A stretch of DNA of 31,773 nt from an uncultured Eubacterium sp. (GTDB taxonomy: Bacteria > Bacillota > Clostridia > Lachnospirales > Lachnospiraceae), in the NCBI GenBank assembly GCA_934322085.1, contig CAKRGF010000031.1, positions 1 through 31,773 on the forward strand, given 5' to 3'. The position numbers and the translations under genes were made by a program. How positions within the stretch are numbered: the first letter of the stretch is position 1; each line of letters opens with the position of its first letter. Below the pieces are notes generated by a model, which worked only from the letters and a program-made list of their open reading frames with translations, was not told the origin of the DNA and ran no database searches. Of this stretch, positions 5,809 through 14,791 are shown piece by piece.

Positions 5809-6765
5809 CTACTTAAACATCACCGGCTCCTCATTTCCCCCGCGATAATCAAACACACCCTCATTCTTTTCTTCTAACGCCTTAATCATATGATAGGTAT
5901 ACTCGTTATACGGTGTCGGGATGCCAAGTTCCTTTCCCATACGCATAAGTGCCCCGGAAAACATCTCAATTTCAGTCTGCCTTCCTGCATCCAAATCCTG
6001 CAAAGTAGAATATCTCGCACTTGGCGGCACGGCACTTCTTTGTGTCGAAGTGTTTTCCACCTTTGACATATCGATTCCTTTTGCCAAGGCAATTGCCTCA
6101 AGTTCTTCCTTAAGCTTATCACTGATTGCCTTCATGTGAACACTATCCCGGTAACAGCCAACACCGGCTCCCAAAATTGCCTGCGGCAGATTGTTACACA
6201 CATTTAACCGGTATTTACTCCACACCTCTTCGCGAATATATTTAGTCGGACGAAAATGAATTTCTGTTTTTCCAAAAAGTTCTTCTATCGCCTGCACGCG
6301 TTCGCTGTCAAACGGAGCGTCCAATTCTCCAAAAATAATTCCTATCGTTGTTTCCGGAGCAAAATAAAAGCCCTTTCCCTCCTTGTGAGAAGCTATTTTA
6401 ATTACGGAATATAAAAGATGGGAAGCTCCCACTTCCTTTGCAATAATTTCCTCACTGTCGACACCATTCATTAAACTCATGACAACCGTATTTTCTCCTA
6501 CTGCCTCTTTGATAGAAGGCAGGGCAGGTAAAAGCGCATTGTATTTGAGTGCAACCACTAATAAGTCTGCTTTTTTTGCTTCTTTTGGTGTCCACACCTG
6601 TGGGTGATATACTTTGTCATTAATCAGACACCCTTCATTTTTGATTCGTTCTGCTCTTTCTCCTTCTGCAATAACACCAAGTTCTACATCATCCAGAGAA
6701 GAAATCCCCCAGATAACATAGGAACCAACTGCCCCTGCTCCTAAAACGGCTACGGAATGTATCAT
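5809..6765 (-). CDS. panE: Ketopantoate reductase (2-dehydropantoate 2-reductase) family
   Basis: A 318-residue NADP-binding protein of the PanE/ApbA family, which reduces ketopantoate to pantoate on the way to coenzyme A. The N-terminal Rossmann motif is G9-A-G-A-V-G14. N100 in SLMNGVD and K184 in EEVWSKYRLNVCNN match the substrate Asn and catalytic Lys of E. coli PanE, and N188 and N192 also fit. The C-terminal helical domain is complete. AGAGGAAA sits just before the ATG. It follows the GNAT gene by 18 bp on the same strand. Many Firmicutes carry several PanE-like proteins of unknown substrate, so the pantothenate role is likely but not proven. Confidence 0.75.
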   Translation of the reverse strand: MIHSVAVLGAGAVGSYVIWGISSLDDVELGVIAEGERAERIKNEGCLINDKVYHPQVWTPKEAKKADLLVVALKYNALLPALPSIKEAVGENTVVMSLMNGVDSEEIIAKEVGASHLLYSVIKIASHKEGKGFYFAPETTIGIIFGELDAPFDSERVQAIEELFGKTEIHFRPTKYIREEVWSKYRLNVCNNLPQAILGAGVGCYRDSVHMKAISDKLKEELEAIALAKGIDMSKVENTSTQRSAVPPSARYSTLQDLDAGRQTEIEMFSGALMRMGKELGIPTPYNEYTYHMIKALEEKNEGVFDYRGGNEEPVMFK

Positions 6766-6783
6766 TTTATTTTCCTCTTTTCT

Positions 6784-7206
6784 TCATATTTTCTTTTTCA
6801 TCCAGCAATGTGGACAGCCTTCGTCCTCATCTTCAACTCCATATCCACAAAAACCAAGTTTTTCATAAAATGCTCTAACCCGGCACTGTGCATGCAGAGA
6901 AATCGATTTACCGCCTTTTTCCCGGATAACCTCTTCTGCTTTTTGTAGCATATCAGAACCAAGATTCATGCCGCGGCACTCTGAGATTACTGCCAGCCTT
7001 CCCAATATAAATTCGCCCGTTTTACTGCCTTTATAAATCCGGCAGGTCGCAACCGGTTTTTGTAAATGTTCATCAAACATCACAAGATGAATCGCTTTCT
7101 CATCAATTTCATCAAATTCTTTTTCAAATCCCTGCTCTTTCACAAATACATTTTTCCGGATTTCTACCGCCTCATCCGGCAAAGAATCATAAACACAAAT
7201 TGACAC
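6784..7206 (-). CDS. GNAT N-acetyltransferase, ElaA-like
   Basis: A 140-residue GNAT protein. VRKNVF-like helix 1 (EIRKNVFVKEQGFEKEF) and E-F-I-L-G-R-L-A-V are followed by the acetyl-CoA loop R-G-M-N-L-G-S. The family end is at AFYEKLGFCGYG, plus a Cys/His-containing tail (EGCPHCWMKKK). The substrate is unknown. The start is a GTG with AAGGAG 7 nt upstream; no ATG fits. It is first in a two-gene unit with the panE-like gene. Unlike the GNAT remnant at 1516-1812 it keeps the acetyl-CoA site. Confidence 0.8.
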   Translation of the reverse strand: MSICVYDSLPDEAVEIRKNVFVKEQGFEKEFDEIDEKAIHLVMFDEHLQKPVATCRIYKGSKTGEFILGRLAVISECRGMNLGSDMLQKAEEVIREKGGKSISLHAQCRVRAFYEKLGFCGYGVEDEDEGCPHCWMKKKI

Positions 7207-7251
7207 AGCAAATCTCCTTCTTTCGTAACTTTCGTTTTTCAGTCAGAAAAT

Positions 7252-7260
7252 ATTATACCA
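7252..7260 (-). promoter_or_regulatory. Extended -10 promoter of the GNAT-panE unit
   Basis: TGGTATAAT on the minus strand, about 45 nt before the GTG start. The -35 region is poor. Confidence 0.5.
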
Positions 7261-7335
7261 CAAAAGTTTTACCGATACGATAGGAAATTACTGTGCCAAT
7301 TCATACATTTCTATGCAGTTTTTCGTATTCTGCCT

Positions 7336-9063
7336 CTACAGTGCCCAGTCCGCAGCAAGATTCTGCGTCTTCACCATATTGGCGTAAATGCCATCTTTTT
7401 CGTCCAGTTCGGATGGCGTTCCACTCTCTGCTACCACACCATCCTTTAATACTACAATTTTATCCGCATTTGCAACGGTTCTCATACGGTGAGCAATAAT
7501 CATAACCGTCTTGTCTTTAATTAAGCGTGACAAAGATTCCTGAATCATCGTCTCATTATCCACATCCAGTGAAGCCGTTGCCTCATCTAAAAGAATAATC
7601 GGTGCATCCTTCAAAAAGGCTCTGGCAATCGAAATTCTCTGTCTCTCTCCACCGGAAAGTTCGGAGCCGTTTTCTCCGATTACCGTATTCCAGCCGTCGG
7701 AAAGTTTTTCTGCAAACTCATCGCAGTGGGCAAGTTTTGCCGCCGCAATCACTTCCTCATCCGTTGCATCCATTTTACCAATTCGTATATTTTCAAGAAT
7801 TGTATTATTAAACAACGTAACATCCTGAAATACAATCGAATACAGTGACATCAAAGTCTCCGGGTCCACCTTGGAAATATCCATGCCGCCGACTGTTATG
7901 CTGCCGCGGTTTGCATCCCAAAAGCGGGAAGCAAGACGGGAAACTGTCGTTTTACCGCCACCGGATGGCCCAATCAGAGCCGTAACCTCTCCCTGCTTTG
8001 CCACAAAGGAAACATCTTTTAACACCACATCACCGGTCTCATAAGAAAATCCCACATTGGAAAATTCAATGTCATAACCGTCATGCTTCATTGTGTTTGT
8101 GCCTTCCTGTACTTCATGTGACAAGATTTCATCTAACCGGTCACTCTGAACACCGGAAGCAATGACTGCTGCCAAATTTTGCAGAGAAACCTGCATTGGG
8201 TCATAAATTCTTGAAACTACCATTAAAAACATGAAAAAGGTAAGAATGTCTAATTCCCCTTTTGCTAGCAGTACACCACCAACAAGCGCAACGGTAGCAA
8301 TTCCAAGTTTCAAAATCATCTGTGAACTTCCGACAAATACAGCTGTTCCAAGCTCTGTTACAATCGCATGCTTTTCAACCGCCTTGATTTTTCCGGTCAG
8401 GCCTTTCATGTAATCTTCCTGCGTATTATAAGCCTGCAAATCTCTTACATTTTCCAAACACTCCTGAATACCGTCTGCACATGCCATTTTCAATACCATC
8501 TGTTTTTTATTCAAACTCTTCTGTACTTTTCCCGAACATCCAACAATGAGAAATGAAACCGGGAGTACCCAGAGTGCTGCAATCGCCATACGCCAGTCAA
8601 AGAAAAATAAACCAACCGCAATCAAAGCTGTCGAAATGCACGCACCAAAAAGCTCCGGAATGAAATGAGAAGATGCTGTCTCCATCTGTGCGCAGTCATT
8701 CATAATTGTGCTTGTTAAGTCTGACAAATCTTTTTTCCCGAAGAAAGAAAGCGGAATTTTTCTTAATTTCTCAGCTAATGTTACTCTTCGGACACCACTT
8801 TCAACGTAGGTCGATAAAAACGTGGCATTGTACTGAATGTATGTTGAAATGCCAATCAATACAAAGGCAATCAACCCCCCTGCCACATAAAAGAGAACTT
8901 TATCCCCTAAATTTCCTGCCATATAATCTCTTACCAAATAATACAAAAGGGCAACCGGCACCATAAGAATAATATTCGAAATGGTAGCGGAAATAATAGC
9001 TTTTATCATATCCGATGCTCCCTGTTTGGAAAGAGCATATTTATGCATCAATTTCTCTATCAT
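7336..9063 (-). CDS. ABC exporter-type half transporter, second subunit
   Basis: A 575-residue protein with an N-terminal six-helix membrane domain (about 1-315) and a C-terminal ATPase domain. Visible motifs are Walker A GPSGGGKTT, Q-loop VFQDVTLF, signature LSGGERQR and Walker B IILLDEATASLD with the catalytic Glu. The switch His is in IAHRM. I start at the ATG at 9061-9063, with AGGTG 6 nt before it, one base after the end of the partner gene; a GTG three codons earlier is possible. It should form a heterodimer with the gene upstream. The cargo cannot be read. Confidence 0.85.
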   Translation of the reverse strand: MIEKLMHKYALSKQGASDMIKAIISATISNIILMVPVALLYYLVRDYMAGNLGDKVLFYVAGGLIAFVLIGISTYIQYNATFLSTYVESGVRRVTLAEKLRKIPLSFFGKKDLSDLTSTIMNDCAQMETASSHFIPELFGACISTALIAVGLFFFDWRMAIAALWVLPVSFLIVGCSGKVQKSLNKKQMVLKMACADGIQECLENVRDLQAYNTQEDYMKGLTGKIKAVEKHAIVTELGTAVFVGSSQMILKLGIATVALVGGVLLAKGELDILTFFMFLMVVSRIYDPMQVSLQNLAAVIASGVQSDRLDEILSHEVQEGTNTMKHDGYDIEFSNVGFSYETGDVVLKDVSFVAKQGEVTALIGPSGGGKTTVSRLASRFWDANRGSITVGGMDISKVDPETLMSLYSIVFQDVTLFNNTILENIRIGKMDATDEEVIAAAKLAHCDEFAEKLSDGWNTVIGENGSELSGGERQRISIARAFLKDAPIILLDEATASLDVDNETMIQESLSRLIKDKTVMIIAHRMRTVANADKIVVLKDGVVAESGTPSELDEKDGIYANMVKTQNLAADWAL

Positions 9064-9064
9064 A

Positions 9065-10855
9065 TTACACACCTACCTTCCAGCTTACGGATTGATTGTA
9101 TACTTTCCACATATGTGCATACAGCCCCTCTGCGTCTTTTAATTCTTCATGTTTTCCTGCCTGTCTGATTTCGCCATCCTGTAAGACAAAGATGCGGTCG
9201 ACACCGGTAACAGAAGAAAGTCTGTGTGCAATCATAATCACGGTTTTCCCCTTGGAAAGTTTTGCAAATGCTGCCTGAACTTTCACCTCATTATCCGGGT
9301 CGGCAAACGCTGTCGCCTCATCCAAAATCAGAATCGGTGCATTTTTCAACATTGCTCTTGCGATGGAAATACGCTGTGCCTCTCCACCGGATAAATAGGT
9401 TCCTTTGGAACCGATTACGGTATCAATACCGTTTGGCAGTTTTTCGATAATATCTTCACACTGCGCATTTTTTAATGTCTCCATGACTTCCTCACGAGTT
9501 GCATCTTTTTTACCCATGCGTACGTTGTCATAGATGGACATTTTCAAAAGTTTGCTGTCCTGGAACACGAACGATACGGTATCCATCAGCTTTTTCTGCT
9601 CAATATCCTTCACGTCCACGCCGCCGATTTTTATGCTTCCTTTTGTCACATCGTGGAATCTCGCAATCAGACGTGCAATTGTTGTCTTTCCTCCACCAGA
9701 TGGTCCGACAAATGCAACCTGCTCACCGGCACGAATTTCAAGATTAATATTTTTCAGTGCATCCTTTGAAGCACCTTCATACCGGAACGATACGCCTTCA
9801 AAATAGATAGAAGTGTCGTTTGGCGTCTTTTTATCCATACTCTGTGCAAGTGGTTTTTTATTGAGGATTCCATCAATTCTCATAAGCGCATCTTCAACAA
9901 TCATCGTGTTTTCGCCTGCGTACATCATCTTCGTTAAGGTAACCGTGATAATAGGAGTGATAATAATATAAAACAGTAAATTTAAAAGGAATGTGTTATC
10001 CACTGCTCCACTGTTTACCCCTCCAAAGAAAAATGCAGCCGCAATTAAAATGGCAAATACGGCATTTATTGATACCGTGTATACCGTCATCGGGATGCGC
10101 AAATCTTTCGTGTAAGCAATTGTCCATTTTTCGTAATTTTTAATTGCCTCACGGAATCTTTTAAAAGAAAAGACGGACTGTCCAAATGTCTTTACGACTG
10201 GGATACCACGAACGTATTCTACGGCTTCACTTGACATTTCTTCGAGTGCATTCTGGTATTCTGCCATTTTCTTCTTCATATTTTCGCCCATCATGCTTCC
10301 CATCACAAGAAATGCTAAACCAACCGGAATCAGGCACAAAAGACCAAGCCGCCAGTCAAATACGAAAAGAAGAATTGCAAGACCAATCGGTGTAGCAACT
10401 GCCACACATTTATCCGGCAGCTGGTGAGCTAAATAAGTCTCGGTTGCCGCACTGGATTCATTCACAACTTTTCTTACTTTTCCGCTTCCCTCTTCATCCA
10501 TAAAACCAAGTGGCAGCGTTAAAATATGTTTCATCAGTCCAACTCTCATATTTGCCTGTACGCGGAATGCGGACAAATGCGAACAAATCAAAGCTCCGAT
10601 ATAAATAAGCATGGACAATATCGCAAATCCAACCGCACTCCATCCATAAACCGACAGATTTTCTGCATCTGCATAATTCGGCGCCACGTAAAGCACCTCT
10701 TTGATTATGCGCCAGATAAAATAGAATGGAACAAGTGCAACAAACGCACTTATCGTAGCAAGAATCCAGGATGCAATGGTAAGATATTTATACTTTCCGG
10801 CATAAACAAATAACCGCCGCATCGTACTTTGCTTTGTTTCTTTTTGCTTTGCCAT
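9065..10855 (-). CDS. ABC exporter-type half transporter, first subunit
   Basis: A 596-residue fused membrane-ATPase protein. The six-helix domain covers about 1-320. Walker A GPSGGGKTT is near residue 384, with Q-loop VFQDSKLL, signature LSGGEAQR and Walker B ILILDEATAFADPDNE. The switch His is in IAHRLSS. The D-loop reads AFADPDNE instead of ASLD. I recall that form from the YbtPQ/IrtAB group, exporter-fold pumps tied to siderophore uptake, but this is only a hint. AGGAGG lies 9 nt before the ATG. Both subunits keep a full set of ATPase residues, so neither site looks degenerate. Confidence 0.85.
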   Translation of the reverse strand: MAKQKETKQSTMRRLFVYAGKYKYLTIASWILATISAFVALVPFYFIWRIIKEVLYVAPNYADAENLSVYGWSAVGFAILSMLIYIGALICSHLSAFRVQANMRVGLMKHILTLPLGFMDEEGSGKVRKVVNESSAATETYLAHQLPDKCVAVATPIGLAILLFVFDWRLGLLCLIPVGLAFLVMGSMMGENMKKKMAEYQNALEEMSSEAVEYVRGIPVVKTFGQSVFSFKRFREAIKNYEKWTIAYTKDLRIPMTVYTVSINAVFAILIAAAFFFGGVNSGAVDNTFLLNLLFYIIITPIITVTLTKMMYAGENTMIVEDALMRIDGILNKKPLAQSMDKKTPNDTSIYFEGVSFRYEGASKDALKNINLEIRAGEQVAFVGPSGGGKTTIARLIARFHDVTKGSIKIGGVDVKDIEQKKLMDTVSFVFQDSKLLKMSIYDNVRMGKKDATREEVMETLKNAQCEDIIEKLPNGIDTVIGSKGTYLSGGEAQRISIARAMLKNAPILILDEATAFADPDNEVKVQAAFAKLSKGKTVIMIAHRLSSVTGVDRIFVLQDGEIRQAGKHEELKDAEGLYAHMWKVYNQSVSWKVGV

Positions 10856-10898
10856 CTAAGAAAGCCTCCTTCAAATGCTATTCGCGGTATATAACTCG

Positions 10899-10909
10899 TG
10901 TAAGTTACA
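10899..10909. promoter_or_regulatory. Small palindrome upstream of the ABC operon, possible operator
   Basis: TGTAA-C-TTACA (minus strand) is a perfect 5+1+5 inverted repeat 44 nt before the first ABC gene. No regulator gene is adjacent and no convincing promoter was found, so this is only a candidate. Confidence 0.25.
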
Positions 10910-10925
10910 ACTAACCCATAATCTA

Positions 10926-10957
10926 AAAGAACGGCTGCCCATCGTCAGCCATTCTTT
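10926..10957 (-). terminator. Hairpin after the malY-like gene
   Basis: A 12-bp stem AAAGAATGGCTG/CAGCCGTTCTTT (one G-U on the minus strand) with an 8-nt loop lies about 100 nt after the lyase stop codon. The T run is short (TTCTTTTAGATT). Confidence 0.55.
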
Positions 10958-11054
10958 GCGTTTGTCAATCGTAGCCAAAATTATATAACACTGTTATGAG
11001 TATAGGCTTGCATCTTTCTTTTGTCAATGCCTTACCACTTATTGCGACATTTTA

Positions 11055-12215
11055 TCATTTCATCTGTGTGATTGCCTGAGACAGCCGTTTTAATCCGTCC
11101 ATCATCCGCTCTCTCGGACAAGCTAAGTTCATGCGGAAAAAGTGTTTTCCATCCCCGCCAAAGACATTGCCATCGGATAAATATAACCCGGTTTTCTCAC
11201 GAATCTTTTTGACAAGTTTTTCTGCATCCTCCGATACCTTTTCGCAGTTTACCCACAAAAGATAGGTTGCATCGGATGGAATTACCGTTAATTCTTTGAT
11301 ATTTTCTTCGATATAAGAGGCTGCTACGCGCTTATTTTCCGAAATATACGCACACAGTTCATCAAGCCAAGCTTCTCCTTTTGTAAATGCTGCCACTGCC
11401 ACATCGATGGCAAATGCATTCGGCTCCGCCACCTCATCGGTATTTAATCCACGCCATACTTTGTGGCGAATCACCGGATTTGGAACTGAAACTGCCGCCG
11501 TCTGCAAACCGGCAATATTAAATGCTTTCGTCGGCGCAATGCACGTAACGCTGTTGTCACGGCACGCCTCAGAAACAGAAGCAAATGGAACATATTCACA
11601 CCCGGGCTCCGTCAAATCACAATGAATTTCATCGGACACAACAATCACATGATGTTTTTGACACAACTCGCCGACTCTTGACAACGTCGCACGGTCCCAT
11701 ATCTTTCCACCCGGATTATGAGGGTTACAGAGAATCATAAGGGTTGTCTGAGGGTCAGCCAGTTTTTTCTCCAAATCTTCAAAATCCATCCGGTAATTTC
11801 CATCTTCCAGCACAAGCGGACTTTCCAATACCTGACGCCCGTTGTTGAGAACCGAATTAAAAAAGATGTTATACACCGGTGTCTGAATCAGCACTTTCTC
11901 TGCCGGCGTCGTCAACTTTCTGACAATGGAAGAAATGGCAGGAACCACACCGGTACAGAAAACAAGCCAATCCTTTTCCATTTCAAAATGATGTCTTTTT
12001 TTCCACCAGCCAACATATGCCTCATACCATTGTTCCGGAATCACGGTATAACCAAAAATCCCATGATTCAAGCGTTTTTTCATTGCTTCCAGAACACACG
12101 GTGCGGTCGCAAAATCCATGTCCGCCACCCACATCGGCAATTCATTTTCCTCCACATCCCACTTCAGTGATGCGGTGTTTCTACGGTCAATCATTTCATC
12201 AAAATTGCTTGCCAT
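11055..12215 (-). CDS. MalY/PatB-type C-S beta-lyase (PLP aminotransferase fold)
   Basis: A 386-residue class I/II aminotransferase-fold enzyme of the MalY/PatB subgroup. LPMWVADMDF at about 26-35 is diagnostic for this subgroup. CNPHNPGG, S194-D195-E-I-H and APTK230-AFN give the PLP site, with K230 the Schiff-base lysine. FRMNLACPRERM holds the carboxylate-binding Arg. Such enzymes split cystathionine or cysteine conjugates into a thiol, ammonia and pyruvate. It follows the DUF3737 gene by 14 bp in the same operon, under a GntR-type operator. The natural substrate is not certain. Confidence 0.88.
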   Translation of the reverse strand: MASNFDEMIDRRNTASLKWDVEENELPMWVADMDFATAPCVLEAMKKRLNHGIFGYTVIPEQWYEAYVGWWKKRHHFEMEKDWLVFCTGVVPAISSIVRKLTTPAEKVLIQTPVYNIFFNSVLNNGRQVLESPLVLEDGNYRMDFEDLEKKLADPQTTLMILCNPHNPGGKIWDRATLSRVGELCQKHHVIVVSDEIHCDLTEPGCEYVPFASVSEACRDNSVTCIAPTKAFNIAGLQTAAVSVPNPVIRHKVWRGLNTDEVAEPNAFAIDVAVAAFTKGEAWLDELCAYISENKRVAASYIEENIKELTVIPSDATYLLWVNCEKVSEDAEKLVKKIREKTGLYLSDGNVFGGDGKHFFRMNLACPRERMMDGLKRLSQAITQMK

Positions 12216-12229
12216 GAAAATTTCCCTCC

Positions 12230-13075
12230 TTATACTGTCTCCTCACAAATTATCTTTGTCTTCGACGGGTTTATTTTATCTTTTTCCAAAATGAGTTTTC
12301 CTATGCTTTTTGCGCGAATCTCACCACTTGTCGGGTTCAATACACTGTCAATTTTGTTGGTAATCTGTGCATCCACCGTCGAATACTCAAATGCCAGCGT
12401 CGTATTAATTAATTTACAGTCTTTCATCACCAAATGATCAATGTAACACATCCCCTGAAGGCTCTCAATCGTACAGCCAATCAGTGTCAGATTTTTTGCA
12501 TTCCATCCCAGATATTCGCCTGAAATAAAGGAATCGTAAACGGTTACATTTTCACTATTCCAAAATGCGTCCTTAGACAATAATTTGGAATTTTTAATTT
12601 CCACATTTTTCACACCATCAAACGAATAATTTCCGTAAAGTGTCAGGCCGTCAATCTTCATGTCTTTGCTGTTCATGGCAAAATAATCGCCTTTTGCCAT
12701 CACTTCATTCAAAACGACATCCTGACAGTTCCACAATGTTTCCTCTGCATTCGGAATAGACACGTGGGAAAGTGTTAAATCCTCACATCGGCGGAAATTC
12801 TTTGGTGCCTCAATCGCACAATCTTCAACAATCATATGGTTCGTATACCACACACCGGCACGCGCCATGTCAAACCATGTGCAGTCTTTTACAGAAATGG
12901 AGTCTGAATACCACAGCGGATATTTCCACTTAAACATACTGTTTCTTAATTCAATGTTATGACTTTCTTTCAATGGAGATTCTCCATCGTCAAATATCGT
13001 ATCATATATTTTCAAATTCGCACCTTGAAATAAGGCACGCTCACCAGTCAAAAACTGTTGTCTGATTTCTTTCAT
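12230..13075 (-). CDS. DUF3737-family predicted right-handed beta-helix protein
   Basis: A 281-residue protein of the DUF3737 family. It is built of short repeating strands such as DCTWFDMARAGVWYTN, NSKDMKIDGLTLYGN and DSFISGEYLGWNAKN. Each turn has the aromatic-hydrophobic rhythm of a right-handed parallel beta-helix. Some members are annotated as hydrolases, but I see no catalytic motif. No signal peptide is present, so it should be cytosolic. I start at the ATG at 13073-13075 with AGGAGG 8 nt before it; a GTG one codon earlier is possible. It is first in an operon with the C-S lyase and lies behind a repressible promoter. Confidence 0.8.
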   Translation of the reverse strand: MKEIRQQFLTGERALFQGANLKIYDTIFDDGESPLKESHNIELRNSMFKWKYPLWYSDSISVKDCTWFDMARAGVWYTNHMIVEDCAIEAPKNFRRCEDLTLSHVSIPNAEETLWNCQDVVLNEVMAKGDYFAMNSKDMKIDGLTLYGNYSFDGVKNVEIKNSKLLSKDAFWNSENVTVYDSFISGEYLGWNAKNLTLIGCTIESLQGMCYIDHLVMKDCKLINTTLAFEYSTVDAQITNKIDSVLNPTSGEIRAKSIGKLILEKDKINPSKTKIICEETV

Positions 13076-13107
13076 CACAAGTACCTCCTGTATCCGGGCT
13101 AAAAATA

Positions 13108-13122
13108 ATTGGTAGCACCAAT
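13108..13122. promoter_or_regulatory. GntR/FadR-type operator upstream of the DUF3737-lyase operon
   Basis: ATTGGTAGCACCAAT is a 15-bp palindrome matching the TNGTNNNACNA rule of FadR-subfamily (FCD) GntR regulators. It lies 15 bp downstream of the -10 box and so would block early transcription. The same core is found twice at the lrgAB promoter. Confidence 0.8.
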
Positions 13123-13137
13123 AGCGTACTATTTCTT

Positions 13138-13165
13138 ATTATAGTTTCCTGCTTTAAAATGTCAA
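13138..13165 (-). promoter_or_regulatory. Sigma-A promoter of the DUF3737-lyase operon
   Basis: Perfect TTGACA and TATAAT with a 16-bp spacer on the minus strand. Box sequences, spacer length and the operator just downstream are the same as at the lrgAB promoter. Confidence 0.85.
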
Positions 13166-13168
13166 ATG

Positions 13169-13353
13169 GTTGTTGGGGGTTTTTAGAATCTGTAAATTAT
13201 TAAGAAAAGTTTGTGTTTCGTGGGCACTCCCGCTAAACAAACGCGTAGGGGTATCGGCATGTAAACGACACATGCCTGATACCCACGTGTTTGTACCCAC
13301 TCTCCGCAAATCTTTTCTTTATAATTTACTAGAACTCTAAAAAGACCGACAAC
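13169..13353. repeat. Long imperfect inverted repeat (185 bp), MITE-like or structured RNA
   Basis: Left arm 13169-13262 and right arm 13270-13353 face each other around a 7-nt loop. The centre is a strong hairpin: GGGTATC-GGCATGT pairs with ACATGCC-T-GATACCC, and CAAACGCGT pairs with ACGTGTTTG. GTGGG/CCCAC and AAAGAAAAG-like blocks pair further out. The left arm carries an extra 9-10 bases. It fills most of the 327-bp gap between the MATE gene and the next promoter. It has no coding frame and no flanking duplication that I can confirm. Confidence 0.7.
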
Positions 13354-13405
13354 TACTTCCTGCCAATAGGACAGTTTGGGAAACTATCTATGTCTTCAAT
13401 GCAAC

Positions 13406-14764
13406 CTAATTAGGCAAATTGAGGGAACGGGGTTTCTTTGAAAGCACGCCTCGCCTCAAAAGTATCATTCCCACCAAATCAGCGAGTCCCCACCCGATTG
13501 GTATCGCCGCCCAGATTCCTATCACGCCGGTTTGGAAAAGGCCGGTGAGTGCATAGGCAAGAATTACTCTCGTTCCCAGTGAGATTATGGTAAGGACCAC
13601 CGAAATAACCGGCTTGTCCACCGCGCGGTAATATCCATAGAGTAAAAACAAAATACCGATTCCAACATAGAAAGCCCCTTCTACCTGGAGATATTCGGCG
13701 CCGGCAGCTGATACGGCACTGCCCTCGTTGGTAAAAAATCCCATCAGTGAGTCAGCAAATCCAAAGACAACCGCGCTGATTACAAGGCAGAAAATCAATA
13801 CGCTGACGAGTGCCAGCAGAAATCCTTTCCGGATGCGGGCATACTTCTTTGCGCCGTAATTCTGCGCCACAAAAAAGGAAAAGGCATTTCCAAAATCCTG
13901 CACCGGCATATACGCAATTGTGTCAATTTTGACCGCCACGGAAAACGCTGCCATAATCGTTGTGCCAAAGGAATTGACTAATCCCTGTATCATCAAGATG
14001 CCAAAGTTCATAACGGACTGCTGCAAACACGTAAATCCGGACAAAGAAAGAATCTGCCGGAAGTTCTTTTTCTCCCATGTAAAATCTCTTTTCGCAGGGC
14101 ACAAATCAGAATACCGGAAAAGAAAATAAAGCATAAGACCGATACCTGCTATGTATTGGGAAATAACGGTTGCCACGGCAGCACCCGCAATACCAAAAGA
14201 AAACGTCACTACAAATAAAAGGTCAAGTCCGATATTAAGTGCGACGGAAATCCCAAGAAAAACAAGTGGCAGCACCGAATTTCCAATACTTCTGAGAACA
14301 CTTGCAAAATAGTTATACAAAAATGTAGCAAAAAATCCGGCAAATACATATATGAGATACGTTACCATATCCTCTACCGTTTCCGCCGGCACCTGCAAAA
14401 GATAAGTAAGCGGTCTTACAAATCCATACAACAATATTGTCAAAACGATCGAAAGACCGCCAATTGCCGTAAAGGACATAAAAATCCCATTTCGGAAAGT
14501 CTCCTTTTCTCGCCTGCCGTATGCCATCGCAAAAAAGGCACCTGCCCCCAGACACAGACCAATAACAACCGAAGTCAAAAACGTCATCAACGTATACGAT
14601 GCGCCAACTGCCGCCAGTGCCCTTTTGCCAAGATAACGTCCGACCACCCATGTATCAACCAGGTTATAAAGCTGCTGCAGTACATTGCCAAGCATGAGAG
14701 GAAGTGCAAAAAGCCAGAGACTCTTTACAATTGCTCCCTTCGTTAAATCTCGTCCCTGTCTCAT
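13406..14764 (-). CDS. MATE-family efflux transporter
   Basis: A 452-residue, 12-helix membrane protein of the MATE (DinF/NorM-like) family, driven by Na+ or H+. The first helix region SLWLFALPLMLGNVLQQLYN and VDTWVVGRYLG are typical, as is the mirrored second half starting SLSGFTCLQQSVMNFG. Such pumps export cationic drugs or metabolites; the cargo is unknown. AAGGAG lies 8 nt before the ATG. It starts 27 bp after the GntR gene and is the last gene of the lrgA-lrgB-gntR-MATE operon, which makes it a likely member of the same regulon. Confidence 0.85.
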   Translation of the reverse strand: MRQGRDLTKGAIVKSLWLFALPLMLGNVLQQLYNLVDTWVVGRYLGKRALAAVGASYTLMTFLTSVVIGLCLGAGAFFAMAYGRREKETFRNGIFMSFTAIGGLSIVLTILLYGFVRPLTYLLQVPAETVEDMVTYLIYVFAGFFATFLYNYFASVLRSIGNSVLPLVFLGISVALNIGLDLLFVVTFSFGIAGAAVATVISQYIAGIGLMLYFLFRYSDLCPAKRDFTWEKKNFRQILSLSGFTCLQQSVMNFGILMIQGLVNSFGTTIMAAFSVAVKIDTIAYMPVQDFGNAFSFFVAQNYGAKKYARIRKGFLLALVSVLIFCLVISAVVFGFADSLMGFFTNEGSAVSAAGAEYLQVEGAFYVGIGILFLLYGYYRAVDKPVISVVLTIISLGTRVILAYALTGLFQTGVIGIWAAIPIGWGLADLVGMILLRRGVLSKKPRSLNLPN

Positions 14765-14791
14765 CCTGTGTTCTCCTTACATCCATTCTCC

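Noticed and set aside
13138..13386. Extending the long inverted repeat outward to ATAGTTTCC at 13142 and its match near 13385
   Set aside because: The left copy is part of the -10 region and spacer of a promoter, and the bases between do not pair, so the match is probably chance.
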